NCBI GenBank assembly: GCA_045601425.1
Contig: JAZRZP010000030.1
Location: 62,001-126,000 of the forward strand
Length of the DNA: 64,000 nucleotides
Direction: 5' to 3'
DNA from: UBA1219 sp045601425
GTDB taxonomy: Bacteria; Bacteroidota; Bacteroidia; Bacteroidales; P3
Shown: piece after piece, positions 9,766 to 20,800 of the stretch
Position numbering within the stretch: position 1 is the stretch's first letter
Layout of the letters: each line of letters begins with the position of its first letter
Position numbers and translations under genes: made by a program
The notes under the pieces: model-generated
The model's input: only the letters and a program-made list of their open reading frames with translations
Database searches by the model: none
What the model was told of the DNA's origin: nothing

Positions 9766-12700
9766 TTATTTCGTAAGCACCTGAACCGTGCCGTTTCTCA
9801 AAATGTTTCCTGTGTATCCCTTGGCCGAGAACCGGTAGTAATAGGTTCCTGAGACGTCTCCGTTTGCCGCCGGATCCCAGAAATCCTCACGTCTGGAAAT
9901 ATTCTGGACATGGTATACCTTTCTGCCCCAGTGATTGTATATGTACAGTTCATTGTCGGTGTAGGCACCACCTTCTACCAGATTCTTTATCTCAAATATG
10001 TCGTTGATTCCGTCACCATTGGCTGTAACCGTGTTGGGGAATTGCAGGAAGTCATTGATTATCACCACATAGGCCTCGACAGTATCCACGCACGAAACTA
10101 TGCCACCACTATTGGTCGTAACCTGATTGGTAGTAATCAGACGTACTAGATTCTTGCCCGAGAACTCGCCGCTTCCGCCCGTCCATGTATAGGTCGGATT
10201 TTCGTCATCGGAACTGGCCTGATAGTTCTCATGATTGAAGAATTCCCAATGGTAGCGGTTGGTGGGCTGTGGATCGGTGAGGTTTACAAAATTGGCCGTC
10301 GGGTCAGAACCCAATATTACCGATGGATTCCATGTAAAACTTCCATGTGCGAAGCCATATACATAAACCTGATATACGTTGGTGTCGAAGCAACCTTCGG
10401 CACTTCTGATACAACATTTCATGGTATAGTTGCCGACTTCGCTGTATGTGTGGGTAGGTGCGTTGACATTAGCCGTAGATGTTCCATCGCCCCATATCCA
10501 CGAGTACGTGTTGGTTGTATTTGCCGGCGAAATATCCTCAATAGAGAGAGAATACGGAACGCACGCTTCAAATATGCCCGGTTGCAGATTCGGCTGTGGC
10601 ACAGTGTCCACATCAATATGGAATTTCAAATTGGTCTGACAGCCAAGGTAATCTATCACATTTACAGTGTATGTTATCGAATCCGTCGGATATACATTTA
10701 TGGAACTCGAAGTAGCTCCGTTGCTCCACTGGTATGAGACTCCGCTCTCCAACTCCACCCACACACGTGCCAAAGTTCCCGTACATACAACGGAATCACC
10801 GTGAATGGTTGGTGTTACCGGAGGATTGAACGACACTGTGAAATAGGCCGTATCGGTGCAAAGTCCATCCGAAATGTACGATACCAGCATTATGGTGTAC
10901 GTTCCGGGCTGACTGTAAATGTGAAATCTCGGATGCATCGATATGGTATCGGTACCATCACCCCAATACCAGTGGGATTCCTCGCAGTCACCAATCCGGT
11001 TTGTAAGGTCATGTGCACTGATTGAGGTAAAACTTGTATTGGTAACGTTGACCCTATATTGACAGCCAGTCGTATCAATTTGTGCTGAAAATTCGGCATG
11101 CGGGAAACGCGGTATTGCCACCGTTGACATTGTAAACCTGCATGACGGGTCATCTATGAAAGACACTTCACAATAATACGTTGAACTGTCCAAACTTACC
11201 GTAATCGTCTGCGCTGTCGATATGGTTCTTGTTGTATCCATACTGTTGTACCACCGGTAATTGAACCCGGATGGGGCAGAAAGTGTCGCTTCCTGTGCAT
11301 TGTTTCCACAGTTATTGGAAACGATTCTGGCCTTTGTACAACCCAATGTGTAGTAAACATATCCGCAGTGGTTGGGGCCAGACTGTCCGCAGGAAAAAGA
11401 GGTAATACGGACCGATATTGTCTGTCCATGGTAGGCTGCAATGTTGAGTCCCAGCGGGGTCCAGTCTCTTGCTCGTATTGTCATTCCGCTTCCCGTAACG
11501 CCGTTATAGGTCCGCGTAATCCCCGACAGGGTGTACCACGTCCCCCCCACTGTTCCCGAACTCACATCGGTGGCGCTGTAGTCGGCATAACCGCAGGTAG
11601 GCGAAATCAGGTTGTTGTTCTGGTCGAGTATCTCAAGCACGAAACGCGGCTGCTGCGTAGTTCCGTGGTTCACGTCATTGAAAACGCACGCATATTTGAA
11701 GAGCAGAATGTCGGCATTTGCCGTATCCACTGTCATCTCGTAGGAAATCGACTGACAAATATAGCCTCCGTACCAGCTACCCAAACGTACCGAAGCGCAT
11801 TCTCCGGGCGGTATTCTCGAAATCTGTGGGCACAAGGGATCCATCAGCGACGGGTCCGTGTTCACCGTATGTCTGCTACCCCATGTACTATAGGAACTGC
11901 TTGTAGCGTAAATATCTGCCCCATAATCGATTATACCCGTATCCGCATACGGTCCCTCATACGTTCCCGGTGAATACTGCCCGTAATACTGATATTTCCC
12001 CGACGTACAGACGACTCCTTGTCCCGAAAGATTGGTAAAATCTATGCACCCCGAAGATGGCTGGCAATAACGGAACTTCAACGCTTCGCTGTAGGAACTT
12101 GTATCTGTGCTGTCGCATATTGCCCTTACGTAAATGTCGTATGTTACGTTTATCGAAAGTCCGCGTACCGTGTATGGTGGAGGCGAATACGTGGTGATTT
12201 TCGTGCCTGTTCCGGGTACGAATCCTTCACGTCCGTATTCTATGATCCATCCAATTGGCATCTGTCCGTATGTCTGCCAATTGAGACTGATTGAGCCGTT
12301 TCCCAAGTCGTTCTTGCTCAAGTTCAAGGGTTGAGGACAAGAAACCGCATTTATGCAGATATTGTCAATAGCTGCAGGAGGCTGGTATGAAGCACTGGAA
12401 ACAGTTGAGTTGTAATTGTACCAGAAGAAGACAATGAAATAGTCGCCAGTCGTCGGCACAGGAACTATTGGGTTGTGGTATGTCGTCCATGTCGGTTGCA
12501 GCAGCAGTGCGTTGTTGCCATCCAGCGAGATTGCATTGGCGGGCAAGTTCGTCGCATTCAGTCCCGAATACAGTGAACCTCCAGTGAACGAGGCCGTTGT
12601 GGGAATCAGAAACACTCTTAAATATTGATAAGTCGTTGAATTATATCCATTGGCCTTCCAATCATAGGACACATCGTACAACCCTGCGGTAAAATGAATC

Positions 12701-12978
12701 TTTCTCATAGCATACGAATACGTCGTTGTCGCTGACATGGTATTGTTAATACCATTGTCATTGCTTATGTACATACTATACGATCCTCCATTGGTGGTTG
12801 CATTGCCGATGCACCACTTGTTGGTTGTGGCATTTCGCATTATCCAGAATCCCTGATCCATAAAATTCTCGAAATCAGTACAATAGGTGACCGTATCAAC
12901 CATTGTCTGGGACTTCAGCGTTGAGAAGCAACTCAACAGCATAACCAATGCGAACAATCTGTATATTCTTGTTTTCAT
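9766..12978 (-). CDS. T9SS-exported multidomain surface protein (fibronectin III, PKD, type B sorting domain), copy 1
   Basis: About 1,070 residues from the ATG at 12978. That start gives a clean signal peptide (KTRIYRLFALVMLLSCF); a longer in-frame start at 13032 would overlap the promoter. Order of parts: an anchor/MAM-like region with CTDFENFMDQGFW and aromatic strands, a fibronectin III domain, a second beta-sandwich region, an Ig-like segment, two or more PKD domains (WYWGDGTD, SWIWGDGTS, each with HxYxxxGxYT), and a C-terminal gliding-associated/T9SS type B sorting domain beginning near FPNTVTANGDGINDIF. Proteins of this build are carried across the outer membrane by T9SS and placed on the cell surface. 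Ligand unknown. The next gene upstream is a paralogue. Confidence 0.88.
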   Translation of the reverse strand: MKTRIYRLFALVMLLSCFSTLKSQTMVDTVTYCTDFENFMDQGFWIMRNATTNKWCIGNATTNGGSYSMYISNDNGINNTMSATTTYSYAMRKIHFTAGLYDVSYDWKANGYNSTTYQYLRVFLIPTTASFTGGSLYSGLNATNLPANAISLDGNNALLLQPTWTTYHNPIVPVPTTGDYFIVFFWYNYNSTVSSASYQPPAAIDNICINAVSCPQPLNLSKNDLGNGSISLNWQTYGQMPIGWIIEYGREGFVPGTGTKITTYSPPPYTVRGLSINVTYDIYVRAICDSTDTSSYSEALKFRYCQPSSGCIDFTNLSGQGVVCTSGKYQYYGQYSPGTYEGPYADTGIIDYGADIYATSSSYSTWGSRHTVNTDPSLMDPLCPQISRIPPGECASVRLGSWYGGYICQSISYEMTVDTANADILLFKYACVFNDVNHGTTQQPRFVLEILDQNNNLISPTCGYADYSATDVSSGTVGGTWYTLSGITRTYNGVTGSGMTIRARDWTPLGLNIAAYHGQTISVRITSFSCGQSGPNHCGYVYYTLGCTKARIVSNNCGNNAQEATLSAPSGFNYRWYNSMDTTRTISTAQTITVSLDSSTYYCEVSFIDDPSCRFTMSTVAIPRFPHAEFSAQIDTTGCQYRVNVTNTSFTSISAHDLTNRIGDCEESHWYWGDGTDTISMHPRFHIYSQPGTYTIMLVSYISDGLCTDTAYFTVSFNPPVTPTIHGDSVVCTGTLARVWVELESGVSYQWSNGATSSSINVYPTDSITYTVNVIDYLGCQTNLKFHIDVDTVPQPNLQPGIFEACVPYSLSIEDISPANTTNTYSWIWGDGTSTANVNAPTHTYSEVGNYTMKCCIRSAEGCFDTNVYQVYVYGFAHGSFTWNPSVILGSDPTANFVNLTDPQPTNRYHWEFFNHENYQASSDDENPTYTWTGGSGEFSGKNLVRLITTNQVTTNSGGIVSCVDTVEAYVVIINDFLQFPNTVTANGDGINDIFEIKNLVEGGAYTDNELYIYNHWGRKVYHVQNISRREDFWDPAANGDVSGTYYYRFSAKGYTGNILRNGTVQVLTK

Positions 12979-13019
12979 AACAATAAATTTTACTTTTATA
13001 TTTATGCAGTTTGGAGCTG

Positions 13020-13052
13020 CAAAGATACGCATTTTTTTTCAGAGAACACAAA
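13020..13052 (-). promoter_or_regulatory. Promoter of the first T9SS surface protein gene
   Basis: Minus-strand TTTG at 13052-13049, a 21-bp spacer, TATCTTTG at 13027-13020. It places the transcription start near 13010 and supports the ATG at 12978. Confidence 0.7.
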
Positions 13053-13102
13053 TATTCTTTTTATTTTTATATTTTATTAACGATTCAATCAAATCCACGT
13101 GC

Positions 13103-13137
13103 AAAAAAAAGCCCGACTCTCCAAAATGCCGGACTTT
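13103..13137 (-). terminator. Terminator of the second T9SS surface protein gene
   Basis: Near-copy of the element at 9722-9757: imperfect stem AAAGCCCGAC / GCCGGACTTT with a T run on the minus strand. Confidence 0.7.
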
Positions 13138-13145
13138 ATGTTTTT

Positions 13146-16100
13146 TTATTTCGTAAGCACCTGAACCGTGCCGTTTCTCAAAATATTTCCTGTATATCCC
13201 TTGGCCGAGAACCGGTAGTAATATGTCCCTGAGGCGTCTCCGTTTGCCGCCGGATCCCAGAAATCCTCACGTCTGGAAATATTCTGGACATGGTATACCT
13301 TTCTGCCCCAATGATTGTATATGTACAGTTCATTGTCGGTGTAGGCACCACCTTCTATCAGGTTCTTTATCTCAAATATGTCATTGATGCCGTCACCGTT
13401 GGCTGTAACCGTATTGGGAAATTGCAGGAAGTCATTGATTATCATAACGTATGCCTCAACCGTATCCACGCACGAAACGGTGCCGCCACTATGGGTCGAA
13501 ACCTGATTGGTGGTAATCAGCCGTACGAGGTTGTTGCCTGCATATTCCGAAGTATTTCCTTCCCAACGGTATGTCGGATCAGGATCTCCCTGCGACTGGT
13601 TCACGAATGTCTGGTATGTCGTGTGGTTGAAGAATTCCCAACGGTAGCGGTTGGTCGGCTGAGGATCGGTGAGGTTTATGAAGTGGGCTTCCGGATTCGA
13701 AACCGTAATGATGGGCGGATTCCACGAGAAGCTTCCGTGTCCGAAGCCGTAAATGTAAACCGGATAGTCCACCGTATCAAAACAGCCTTCTGCACTCTTT
13801 ATGCAGCATCGCATGGTGTAATTTCCCACTTCTCCGTAGGTGTGTGTCGGTGTGTTGTTGTTGGCCGTAGATGTCCCGTCGCCCCATATCCACGAGTATG
13901 TGTTGGTCGTATTTGCCGGTGATAGGTCTGCTACCGAGAGTGAATACGGCACGCACGATTCAAATATGTCCGGTTGCAGCTGCGGCAACGGCACCGTGTT
14001 GATGTCGACATGGAAACTCAGGTCGGTTTCACAGCCTATGTAGTCCGTAACGTGGACGGTGTATGTTTCGGGAGCTGTCGGATAAACGTTTATCTGGCTT
14101 CCTGTCGCTCCGTTGCTCCACTGGTATGAGATTCCACTCTCCAATTCCACCCACACACGGGCCAGAGTTCCTATGCAGACTACGGAATCTCCGTGGATGG
14201 TCGGCTCTACCGGAGGATGGAACGTCACTGTGTAATACGATGTGTCGTGACATGTTCCACCAGAGATGCTCGACACAAGCATTATCGTGTATGTCCCAGG
14301 CTGGCTGTATATGTGTGTACCCGGACGGTTGGTCTGGTAGTCGGTATTGCCGTCGCCCCAATCCCATAGGTACTCTTCGCAGTCTCCGAGTCGGTTGGTA
14401 TCATGGGCACTTATGGACACGTAACTCTGATTGTTCACGTTAACCTTGTACTGACAGCCCGTGGTATCAAGTGTCGCCGAGAATTTCGAGTGAGGGAAAC
14501 GGGGAATTGCCAATACCGAAAGCGTGAATTTGCACGACGGTGCTTCCACGAACGACACTTCGCAGAAGTACGTCGAACTGTCCAGTGTCACGGTTACCGT
14601 CTGTGCGGTAGATATGGTTCTCGTTGTATCTGTACTGTTGTACCAGCGGTAGTTGAAACCTACCGGGGCTGTGAGGGTTGCTTCCGTTGCGTTGCCTCCG
14701 CAGTTGCTCGAAATGATACGGGCCTTCTGGCAACCGAGAGTGTAATACGAATATCCGTAGTGACCGTATTGAGAGCAGTCGTAATTGGTGAAACGTATCT
14801 TGATCTGCTGGCCGTGGTAAGCCGACACGTTTATGCCAACGGGGGTCCAGTCCTTGTACACTCTGCTTGAAGAAGACGTTGCTGCTCCTCCCGAAGTGGC
14901 ATCGTGCCATCCGCGGGAAAGACCATAGACTCCTGCATCGAGTGAATTGAAATCAGCCGCACCGCAGGTCGGGTCGATAAGCCGGTTGTTCTGGTCAAGG
15001 ATTTCCATGGTGAAACGGGGCTGTTCCGTAGCCGTATGTCCCGTCGGGTTTTCCAAAACGCAGGCATACTGCAGCAATATGAGGTCAAAATTACCGGTAT
15101 CCACGAGCATGTCGTACGAAATGGATTCACATTCTGCATTTGTTTGCCAGTTGCCGAGACGCACCGACTTACAATAGCCATTTGGTATGGCCGGTAGCCT
15201 GTTTCCTGTACGGACATCCATCTCGCTCGGGTCAGTATGTACCGTGTGACGGCTTGTTGCATCTGCAGGGCCACGATCGACAATACCCACGTTGGTGTAC
15301 GGCCCCTGACCCGGACCGAACTGCTGATATCCGTTGAACGTTCCGTATGTGCAGGTAACATCTGGAGAAGTCAAATTGGTAAAATCCACAGGACATAGAT
15401 TGGGAGCGTTGCAATAGCGGAAACGCAACGGCTGGCTGTAACTGCTGGTATCGTTGCCTTCGCTGTCGCAGCAGATGGCTCTTACATAGAAGGAATACGT
15501 CTCCTGTGCCGCCAGACCGGTTACGGTAAATGGTTTTGTGGCTGTCGTTGCAGAATATCTTCCTGTACCGGGTGTAAAGCCTGCCACGTCCCATTCCACA
15601 TACCACCCGCAATCAGGATCGCTGTTTCCGGGTGCCGTAGACCAGTCAAGAGACACTCTGCCTCCGCCGAGATCGCTTTCAGTAAGGTTCAACGGCTGCG
15701 GACATGTAACCGGTGTAAGGCAGATGTTGTCGATGGCTCCCGCAGGCATAGTTCCGACGCTACCATCACATTTCCAGAAAAACAGCAGATAATAGTTCCC
15801 CGTGGTAGGTACTGTCAGCAATGGATCGAAATACGTCTGCCATGATGACTGCAGATTCAGTTTGTTTCCTCCGTCAAGTGCAATCCAGCCGTTTGGAGCT
15901 CCTGTAGCAGAAATGTTGTAGTTGTTGCTGCCTCCCGTGAACGTAGGATTCAAACGTGCCGGAACGAGAAATACCCTGATAAAATCCAACGAACTTTCGC
16001 CATAGCATTGCCAGTCGTACGAAATCTCGTATATGCCAGCAGGTACATAAAGTTGGCGGGTTTCGTAGTTGTATGATGTGGAACTTGTTGTATAAGAATT

Positions 16101-16337
16101 GTTTATACCGTTATCATTGCTTATGTACAGGCAATAGCTTCCTCCGTTGTTGTTCGCGTTGCCGATGCACCACTTGTTGGTTGTTGAATTGGCAGGACGC
16201 CAGAACCCCTGGTCAACGAAATTTTCAAAATCGCAGCAATATGGCACCGTATCTACGGTATGCTGGGCAAAAACTGCAGTTTCGGCAGACAACATCAGCA
16301 CTATTGCAACCTTTAAAAGTGTATTGTATATTCTCAT
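13146..16337 (-). CDS. T9SS-exported multidomain surface protein (fibronectin III, PKD, type B sorting domain), copy 2
   Basis: A 1,063-residue paralogue of the neighbouring gene, with the same order of parts: signal peptide (ends near AVFA, residue 24), anchor-like domain (CDFENFVDQGFW), fibronectin III, beta-sandwich region, Ig-like segment, PKD domains (WDWGDGNT, SWIWGDGTS) and a T9SS type B sorting domain. Its last 95 residues differ from copy 1 at only two positions (Ile for Val in KNLIEG, Ala for Val in NGDASG), while the N-terminal domains have diverged strongly. That contrast suggests tandem duplication followed by homogenisation of the 3' ends. Role in adhesion or surface binding is inferred; ligand unknown. 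Confidence 0.88.
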   Translation of the reverse strand: MRIYNTLLKVAIVLMLSAETAVFAQHTVDTVPYCCDFENFVDQGFWRPANSTTNKWCIGNANNNGGSYCLYISNDNGINNSYTTSSTSYNYETRQLYVPAGIYEISYDWQCYGESSLDFIRVFLVPARLNPTFTGGSNNYNISATGAPNGWIALDGGNKLNLQSSWQTYFDPLLTVPTTGNYYLLFFWKCDGSVGTMPAGAIDNICLTPVTCPQPLNLTESDLGGGRVSLDWSTAPGNSDPDCGWYVEWDVAGFTPGTGRYSATTATKPFTVTGLAAQETYSFYVRAICCDSEGNDTSSYSQPLRFRYCNAPNLCPVDFTNLTSPDVTCTYGTFNGYQQFGPGQGPYTNVGIVDRGPADATSRHTVHTDPSEMDVRTGNRLPAIPNGYCKSVRLGNWQTNAECESISYDMLVDTGNFDLILLQYACVLENPTGHTATEQPRFTMEILDQNNRLIDPTCGAADFNSLDAGVYGLSRGWHDATSGGAATSSSSRVYKDWTPVGINVSAYHGQQIKIRFTNYDCSQYGHYGYSYYTLGCQKARIISSNCGGNATEATLTAPVGFNYRWYNSTDTTRTISTAQTVTVTLDSSTYFCEVSFVEAPSCKFTLSVLAIPRFPHSKFSATLDTTGCQYKVNVNNQSYVSISAHDTNRLGDCEEYLWDWGDGNTDYQTNRPGTHIYSQPGTYTIMLVSSISGGTCHDTSYYTVTFHPPVEPTIHGDSVVCIGTLARVWVELESGISYQWSNGATGSQINVYPTAPETYTVHVTDYIGCETDLSFHVDINTVPLPQLQPDIFESCVPYSLSVADLSPANTTNTYSWIWGDGTSTANNNTPTHTYGEVGNYTMRCCIKSAEGCFDTVDYPVYIYGFGHGSFSWNPPIITVSNPEAHFINLTDPQPTNRYRWEFFNHTTYQTFVNQSQGDPDPTYRWEGNTSEYAGNNLVRLITTNQVSTHSGGTVSCVDTVEAYVMIINDFLQFPNTVTANGDGINDIFEIKNLIEGGAYTDNELYIYNHWGRKVYHVQNISRREDFWDPAANGDASGTYYYRFSAKGYTGNILRNGTVQVLTK

Positions 16338-16476
16338 GATTGTAACGTTTCTATTTGTTGTATTTTACAAATACTTGAAAATCCGAACCTTATAAAAAAA
16401 ATAATATTTTTTTCCAAAAAGGCTTGCATATTAGACAATTTTGTCGGAATTTTGCAACACGAAAAAAACGCAAACA

Positions 16477-16995
16477 ATGAAAATTTATTTTGTAGGATAC
16501 ATGTTTTCCGGAAAAAGTTCTGCAGGGAAAAGAATCGCACGTGATTTGGGAATCGGTTTTTACGATTTAGACTCGCTTTTCGAAGCGAAATACAGAATTT
16601 CCATCAATGATTTTTTTTCACGCTACGACGAGGCTGCTTTCCGTAAACTGGAGCGCGAGGTGCTTTTTTCTACGGCAGAATACGAAAACTGCGTGATATC
16701 TACCGGTGGTGGCACTCCTTGTTTCGGAGAAAACATGGATTTCATTCTGCAAAACGGAATTTCGGTTTACCTCAAAAGTTCCGTGGGCACGATATTGTCG
16801 CGGAAGGCAAATTCCAAACGTCCTCGTCCTATCCTGAAGGACATGGAACCCGACGAAACCAGAATTTTCATAGAGCACCAGCTTTTGGAACGAGAAAAAT
16901 TCTACAAAAAAGCCGACTTGACAATTGATGCTGAAAGCATTGATTTTAAGTATCTTGCAGAACTGATTCTAAAAAAGGCCGATGAACGGGAATAA
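16477..16995 (+). CDS. aroK: Shikimate kinase
   Basis: A 172-residue P-loop kinase from ATG 16477 (an upstream in-frame TTG at 16441 would give a poor N-terminus). Walker A GYMFSGKS at 7-14, the shikimate-binding Asp30 and Asp32 (FYDLDS), Arg near 56-60 (RKLER), the GGG motif at 77-79 (STGGGTP) and the lid with RPRPIL near 115-120. It phosphorylates the 3-hydroxyl of shikimate in the chorismate pathway. The downstream pathway gene aroA is also in this window (24088-25293), but in a different transcription unit. Confidence 0.93.
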   Translation: MKIYFVGYMFSGKSSAGKRIARDLGIGFYDLDSLFEAKYRISINDFFSRYDEAAFRKLEREVLFSTAEYENCVISTGGGTPCFGENMDFILQNGISVYLKSSVGTILSRKANSKRPRPILKDMEPDETRIFIEHQLLEREKFYKKADLTIDAESIDFKYLAELILKKADERE

Positions 16996-17023
16996 AAAAA
17001 GCGTCATCGGAATGACACATTTT
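16995..17023. terminator. Weak bidirectional terminator between aroK and the DUF4476 gene
   Basis: Short stem GTCAT (17003-17007) / ATGAC (17012-17016), preceded by A7 and followed by TTTTT, between two converging genes. Confidence 0.5.
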
Positions 17024-17043
17024 TATTCGAATTCTCAAACTAT

Positions 17044-17811
17044 TCAGTGTCGCTGTATGAAATCCAGCAATTTGTCCCTGTCACTTGAAAAAGTAAAGAG
17101 GTCGGTAAGTTTGTAATAGTTTTGCACATCATAGCAGTGGCTGTAGGCAAATTTCAGATAGTCCATTCTGCCGGAATCGAAGCTGAAAAGCCGTGCCACG
17201 CTCCTGATCTGTTCGGTAGTGTAAGGCAACGACGAGGTCATTGCTGTTTTTGCGAGTTTAAGACGGCTGTCGTCAAAAGATTCCCGTTTGAGTTTAGCCA
17301 CAAGGTCTGCGACATCGGCATCGCTGCAGTATTGTGGAACGGGAGGTGGAACAGGACGGGTGTTGTGCTGCGGCGGAAGCGGTCTCCTGCCGAAACCTCT
17401 GTATTCTGTCCAATCCCCGTTATTCCAATAATTGTTCACATTGCCGTTGCGGTCAACGATTTCTGCATACCTTGCTGCGGCGTTGCAGCGGATGAAATAT
17501 TCTTCGTGCGTGTTCGGTGACACATAAATTTCGGTGTATGCCAGAACGTTCACTGGACGCGAGAGCACCACGGCAATGCTGTGTACCTGATTGGGTGCGA
17601 GATCGAAAACCGAGAATTTGCTTCCCGAACGTGATGAGAACGGCTGACCGTCGACATAAAGCACGAACTGCTCCCTGTCCAGTGCTGCAACCGTAACAGA
17701 CGCTTCACGGGCGTCCCTTAATTTGGGGTCGTGTACCGCTTTTTTTACCTTTTGTGCTGACATTGTTGCCGAAAGCAGACAGCAAAGTGCGATAAGAAAT
17801 TTTTTTTTCAT
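17044..17811 (-). CDS. DUF4476-domain exported protein
   Basis: A 255-residue protein with a signal peptide (residues 1-19, ending SAQ), an N-terminal beta-rich region with a PEGA-like VLYVDGQPFSS segment, a Pro-rich linker (about 145-165) and a C-terminal DUF4476 domain (about 168-253) with the typical LFSFDSGRMDYLKFAY and LFTFSSDRDKLLDFI helices. DUF4476 proteins are common secreted or periplasmic proteins of Bacteroidota with no settled function. Single gene, convergent with aroK. Confidence 0.85.
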   Translation of the reverse strand: MKKKFLIALCCLLSATMSAQKVKKAVHDPKLRDAREASVTVAALDREQFVLYVDGQPFSSRSGSKFSVFDLAPNQVHSIAVVLSRPVNVLAYTEIYVSPNTHEEYFIRCNAAARYAEIVDRNGNVNNYWNNGDWTEYRGFGRRPLPPQHNTRPVPPPVPQYCSDADVADLVAKLKRESFDDSRLKLAKTAMTSSLPYTTEQIRSVARLFSFDSGRMDYLKFAYSHCYDVQNYYKLTDLFTFSSDRDKLLDFIQRH

Positions 17812-17897
17812 TGTCTGTTATTCTGAATCTGACATATTGTCTTGTAAGTTAATTTATCTCTCTGGCTATGACAAGGGACGTTTGTCTGCAAAGTCTG

Positions 17898-20800
17898 TCA
17901 TGCTTCGTTTTTGCCGTGGCAATGTTTGTATTTTTTTCCGCTGCCGCACGGACACGGGTCGTTGCGGCCGACTTTCTTCTCCACGTGAACTGGCTGAACT
18001 TTCTGAGGTTCGGACGTGCGCTGGTTCAGCACTTCCTCTTCTCGTGAGGTTTTCAGTTTGCTGTCGTCGCGGGTCTGACGCTGTGCTTCTCGCACGTTTT
18101 CGTTCTGTTTTACCTGAAGCGAGGCACGGCTGAGGAAAGAAGATATTTCCCTGTTGATGTTGAGAAGCATTTTTTCGAAGAGGTTGAAAGACTCGAACTT
18201 ATAAATCAACAGCGGGTCTTTCTGTTCGTAGGTTGCATTCTGCACCGACTGTTTAAGGTCGTCGAGTTCGCGGAGGTGTTCTTTCCACTGGTCATCGATG
18301 ATGGCGAGAGTGATACCTTTTTCTATTGACAGAGCTATTTCGCGACCTTTGTTTTCGTAGGATTTCTTTACCGGAGCCACAACCTGCATTACCTTCTTGC
18401 CGTCGGTAATCGGGAATACCACGTTTTCGTAGCGAGTGTTTTCGTAAACATTTTTGATGAACGGGAAAGCGAGGTCGTTGAGGCGCTGCATGCGTTCCCT
18501 GTAGGCATTGAAAACTTCGTTGTAGATTTTCTCGACCATTTCGTCGCGGTGGGTGTTGTTGAGTTCTTTTTCAGTAAAAGGCAGTTCCATGCCGAATACA
18601 CGGAGTATCTCCATATTGAATTCTTCGATGTCACCGCTGTTGCGGAAGTCTTCGTAAATCATCTCGCAGGTATCGTAGAACATGTTCGATATGTCAATGG
18701 AGAGACGGTCTCCGTAAAGAGCATTCCTACGCTTGTTGTATATTACGGTACGCTGGTTGTTCATAACGTCGTCGTATTCAAGGAGACGCTTGCGTATGCC
18801 GAAGTTGTTTTCTTCGACTTTTTTCTGGGCACGTTCGATGGACTTTGTAATCATGGAGTGCTGGATTACTTCGCCTTCCTGAAGGCCCATTCTGTCCATT
18901 ACCGAAGCTATACGTTCGGAGCCGAAAAGCCGCATGAGGTTGTCTTCGAGAGAAACGAAGAAGAGTGAGCTTCCCGGGTCGCCCTGACGGCCGGCACGGC
19001 CACGCAGCTGACGGTCAACGCGGCGCGATTCGTGGCGTTCAGTACCGATGATGGCCAAGCCGCCGGCTTCCTTTACACCGTCTTTCAGCTTGATGTCGGT
19101 ACCACGACCTGCCATGTTGGTTGCTATCGTCACTGTTCCTGCATAACCTGCCTCGGCAACGATGTCGGCTTCTTTCTTATGGAGTTTGGCATTCAGTACG
19201 TTATGCGGTATACGTCTCATTTTCAGCATTTTGCTCAGGAGTTCGGAAACTTCCACCGAAGTAGTTCCGACAAGCACCGGACGGCCGATTTCACGCATGT
19301 GTTCTATTTCGTTGATGACTGCCTGATATTTTTCGCGTTTGGTTTTGTAAATCATGTCTTCCATATCATCGCGAATGACAGGTTTGTTGGTCGGGATGAC
19401 AACGACATCGAGCTTGTAGATGTTCCAGAATTCGCCGGCTTCAGTTTCGGCGGTACCGGTCATACCTGCAAGTTTCTTGTACATTCGGAAATAGTTCTGC
19501 AGGGTGATGGTTGCGTAAGTCTGGGTTGCCGCTTCCACCTTGACGTTTTCCTTGGCTTCTATGGCCTGATGCAGACCGTCGGAGTAACGCCGGCCTTCCA
19601 TGATACGGCCGGTCTGTTCGTCAACGATTTTGACTTTGTTGTCGATGACCACGTATTCCACATCCTTTTCGAAAAGAGTGTAGGCTTTAAGCAATTGATT
19701 TACTGTGTGTACGCGATCCGATTGAGCCGCAAAGTTTTTCAGTATCTCGTCTTTGCGGGCAAGGGTTTCTTCTTTCGAGAGGTTTTCTTTTTCGAGTTCG
19801 GCCATTTGCGAACCCACGTCGGGGAGCTGGTAGAACTTCGGGTCTTCACCCAAGGAGGCGAGAAAATCCATACCTTTGTCGGTAAGGTCGTTGGTGTGCT
19901 GTTTTTCATCTATAACGAAGTAAAGTTCGTCATCGATGATGTGCATGTTCTTGTTCTGTTCCTGCATGTAGAAATTTTCGGTCTTTAGCAGGACAGCCTT
20001 CATGCCCTGTTCCGAGAGGAATTTGATGAGGGCCTTGTTTTTCGGCAGACCGCGATGTGCACGCAGGAGCATTTCGCCACCGAGTTTCTCGTCTTCGGAT
20101 TTTCCGGAAGTGAGGAGTCGCTTGGCGTCGGCCAGATACTGGGTAACAAGCACACGTTGAGCGTTGTACAGTTTTTCGATGATTGGTTTGAAGCGGTCGA
20201 ATTCCTGATCGTCACCCTTGGGTGTAGGGCCGGATATGATGAGGGGAGTACGGGCGTCATCGATGAGAACCGAGTCCACCTCATCGACGATGGCGTAGTT
20301 GTGGGGGCGCTGCACAAGTTCTTCGGGGTTACGAGACATGTTGTCGCGGAGGTAGTCGAAGCCGAATTCGTTGTTGGTACCGTATGTAATATCGGCGAGA
20401 TATGCGTTTTTACGTTCTTCGGAGTGAGGTTCGTATTTGTCGATGCAGTCAACCTTGAGTCCGTGAAATTCGAAAAGCATGCCCATCCATTCGGAGTCAC
20501 GTTTTGCGAGGTAATCGTTTACTGTAACGACGTGAACGCCTTTGCCGGGGAGGGCGTTGAGGTAAACGGGGAGCGTAGCCACGAGGGTTTTACCTTCACC
20601 TGTTGCCATTTCGGCAATTTTACCGCTGTGAAGCACAACTCCGCCTATGAGCTGCACGTCGTAGTGCACCATGTCCCATGTAATCATGTTTCCGCCGGCC
20701 GACCAAGTAGTTTTGTAGTAAGCCTTGTCGCCGCGGATATTCACGCTTTCGCGGTAAGCGGAGATGTCGCGGTCGCGGTCGCTGGCGGTAACCTCAACCT

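Larger units (their letters stand above)
9761..13545. repeat. Near-identical 3' ends of the two tandem surface-protein genes
   Basis: Positions about 9761-10165 and 13141-13545 are highly similar at the DNA level (same codons across the C-terminal sorting domain, with scattered single-base changes), and the similarity runs on into the terminators. This is much closer than the upstream halves of the genes. Confidence 0.75.

Noticed and set aside
9587..9784. Small plus-strand ORF of 65 codons
   Set aside because: Phe/Lys-rich, AT-driven, no promoter or start context, and it runs into the terminator of the convergent gene.
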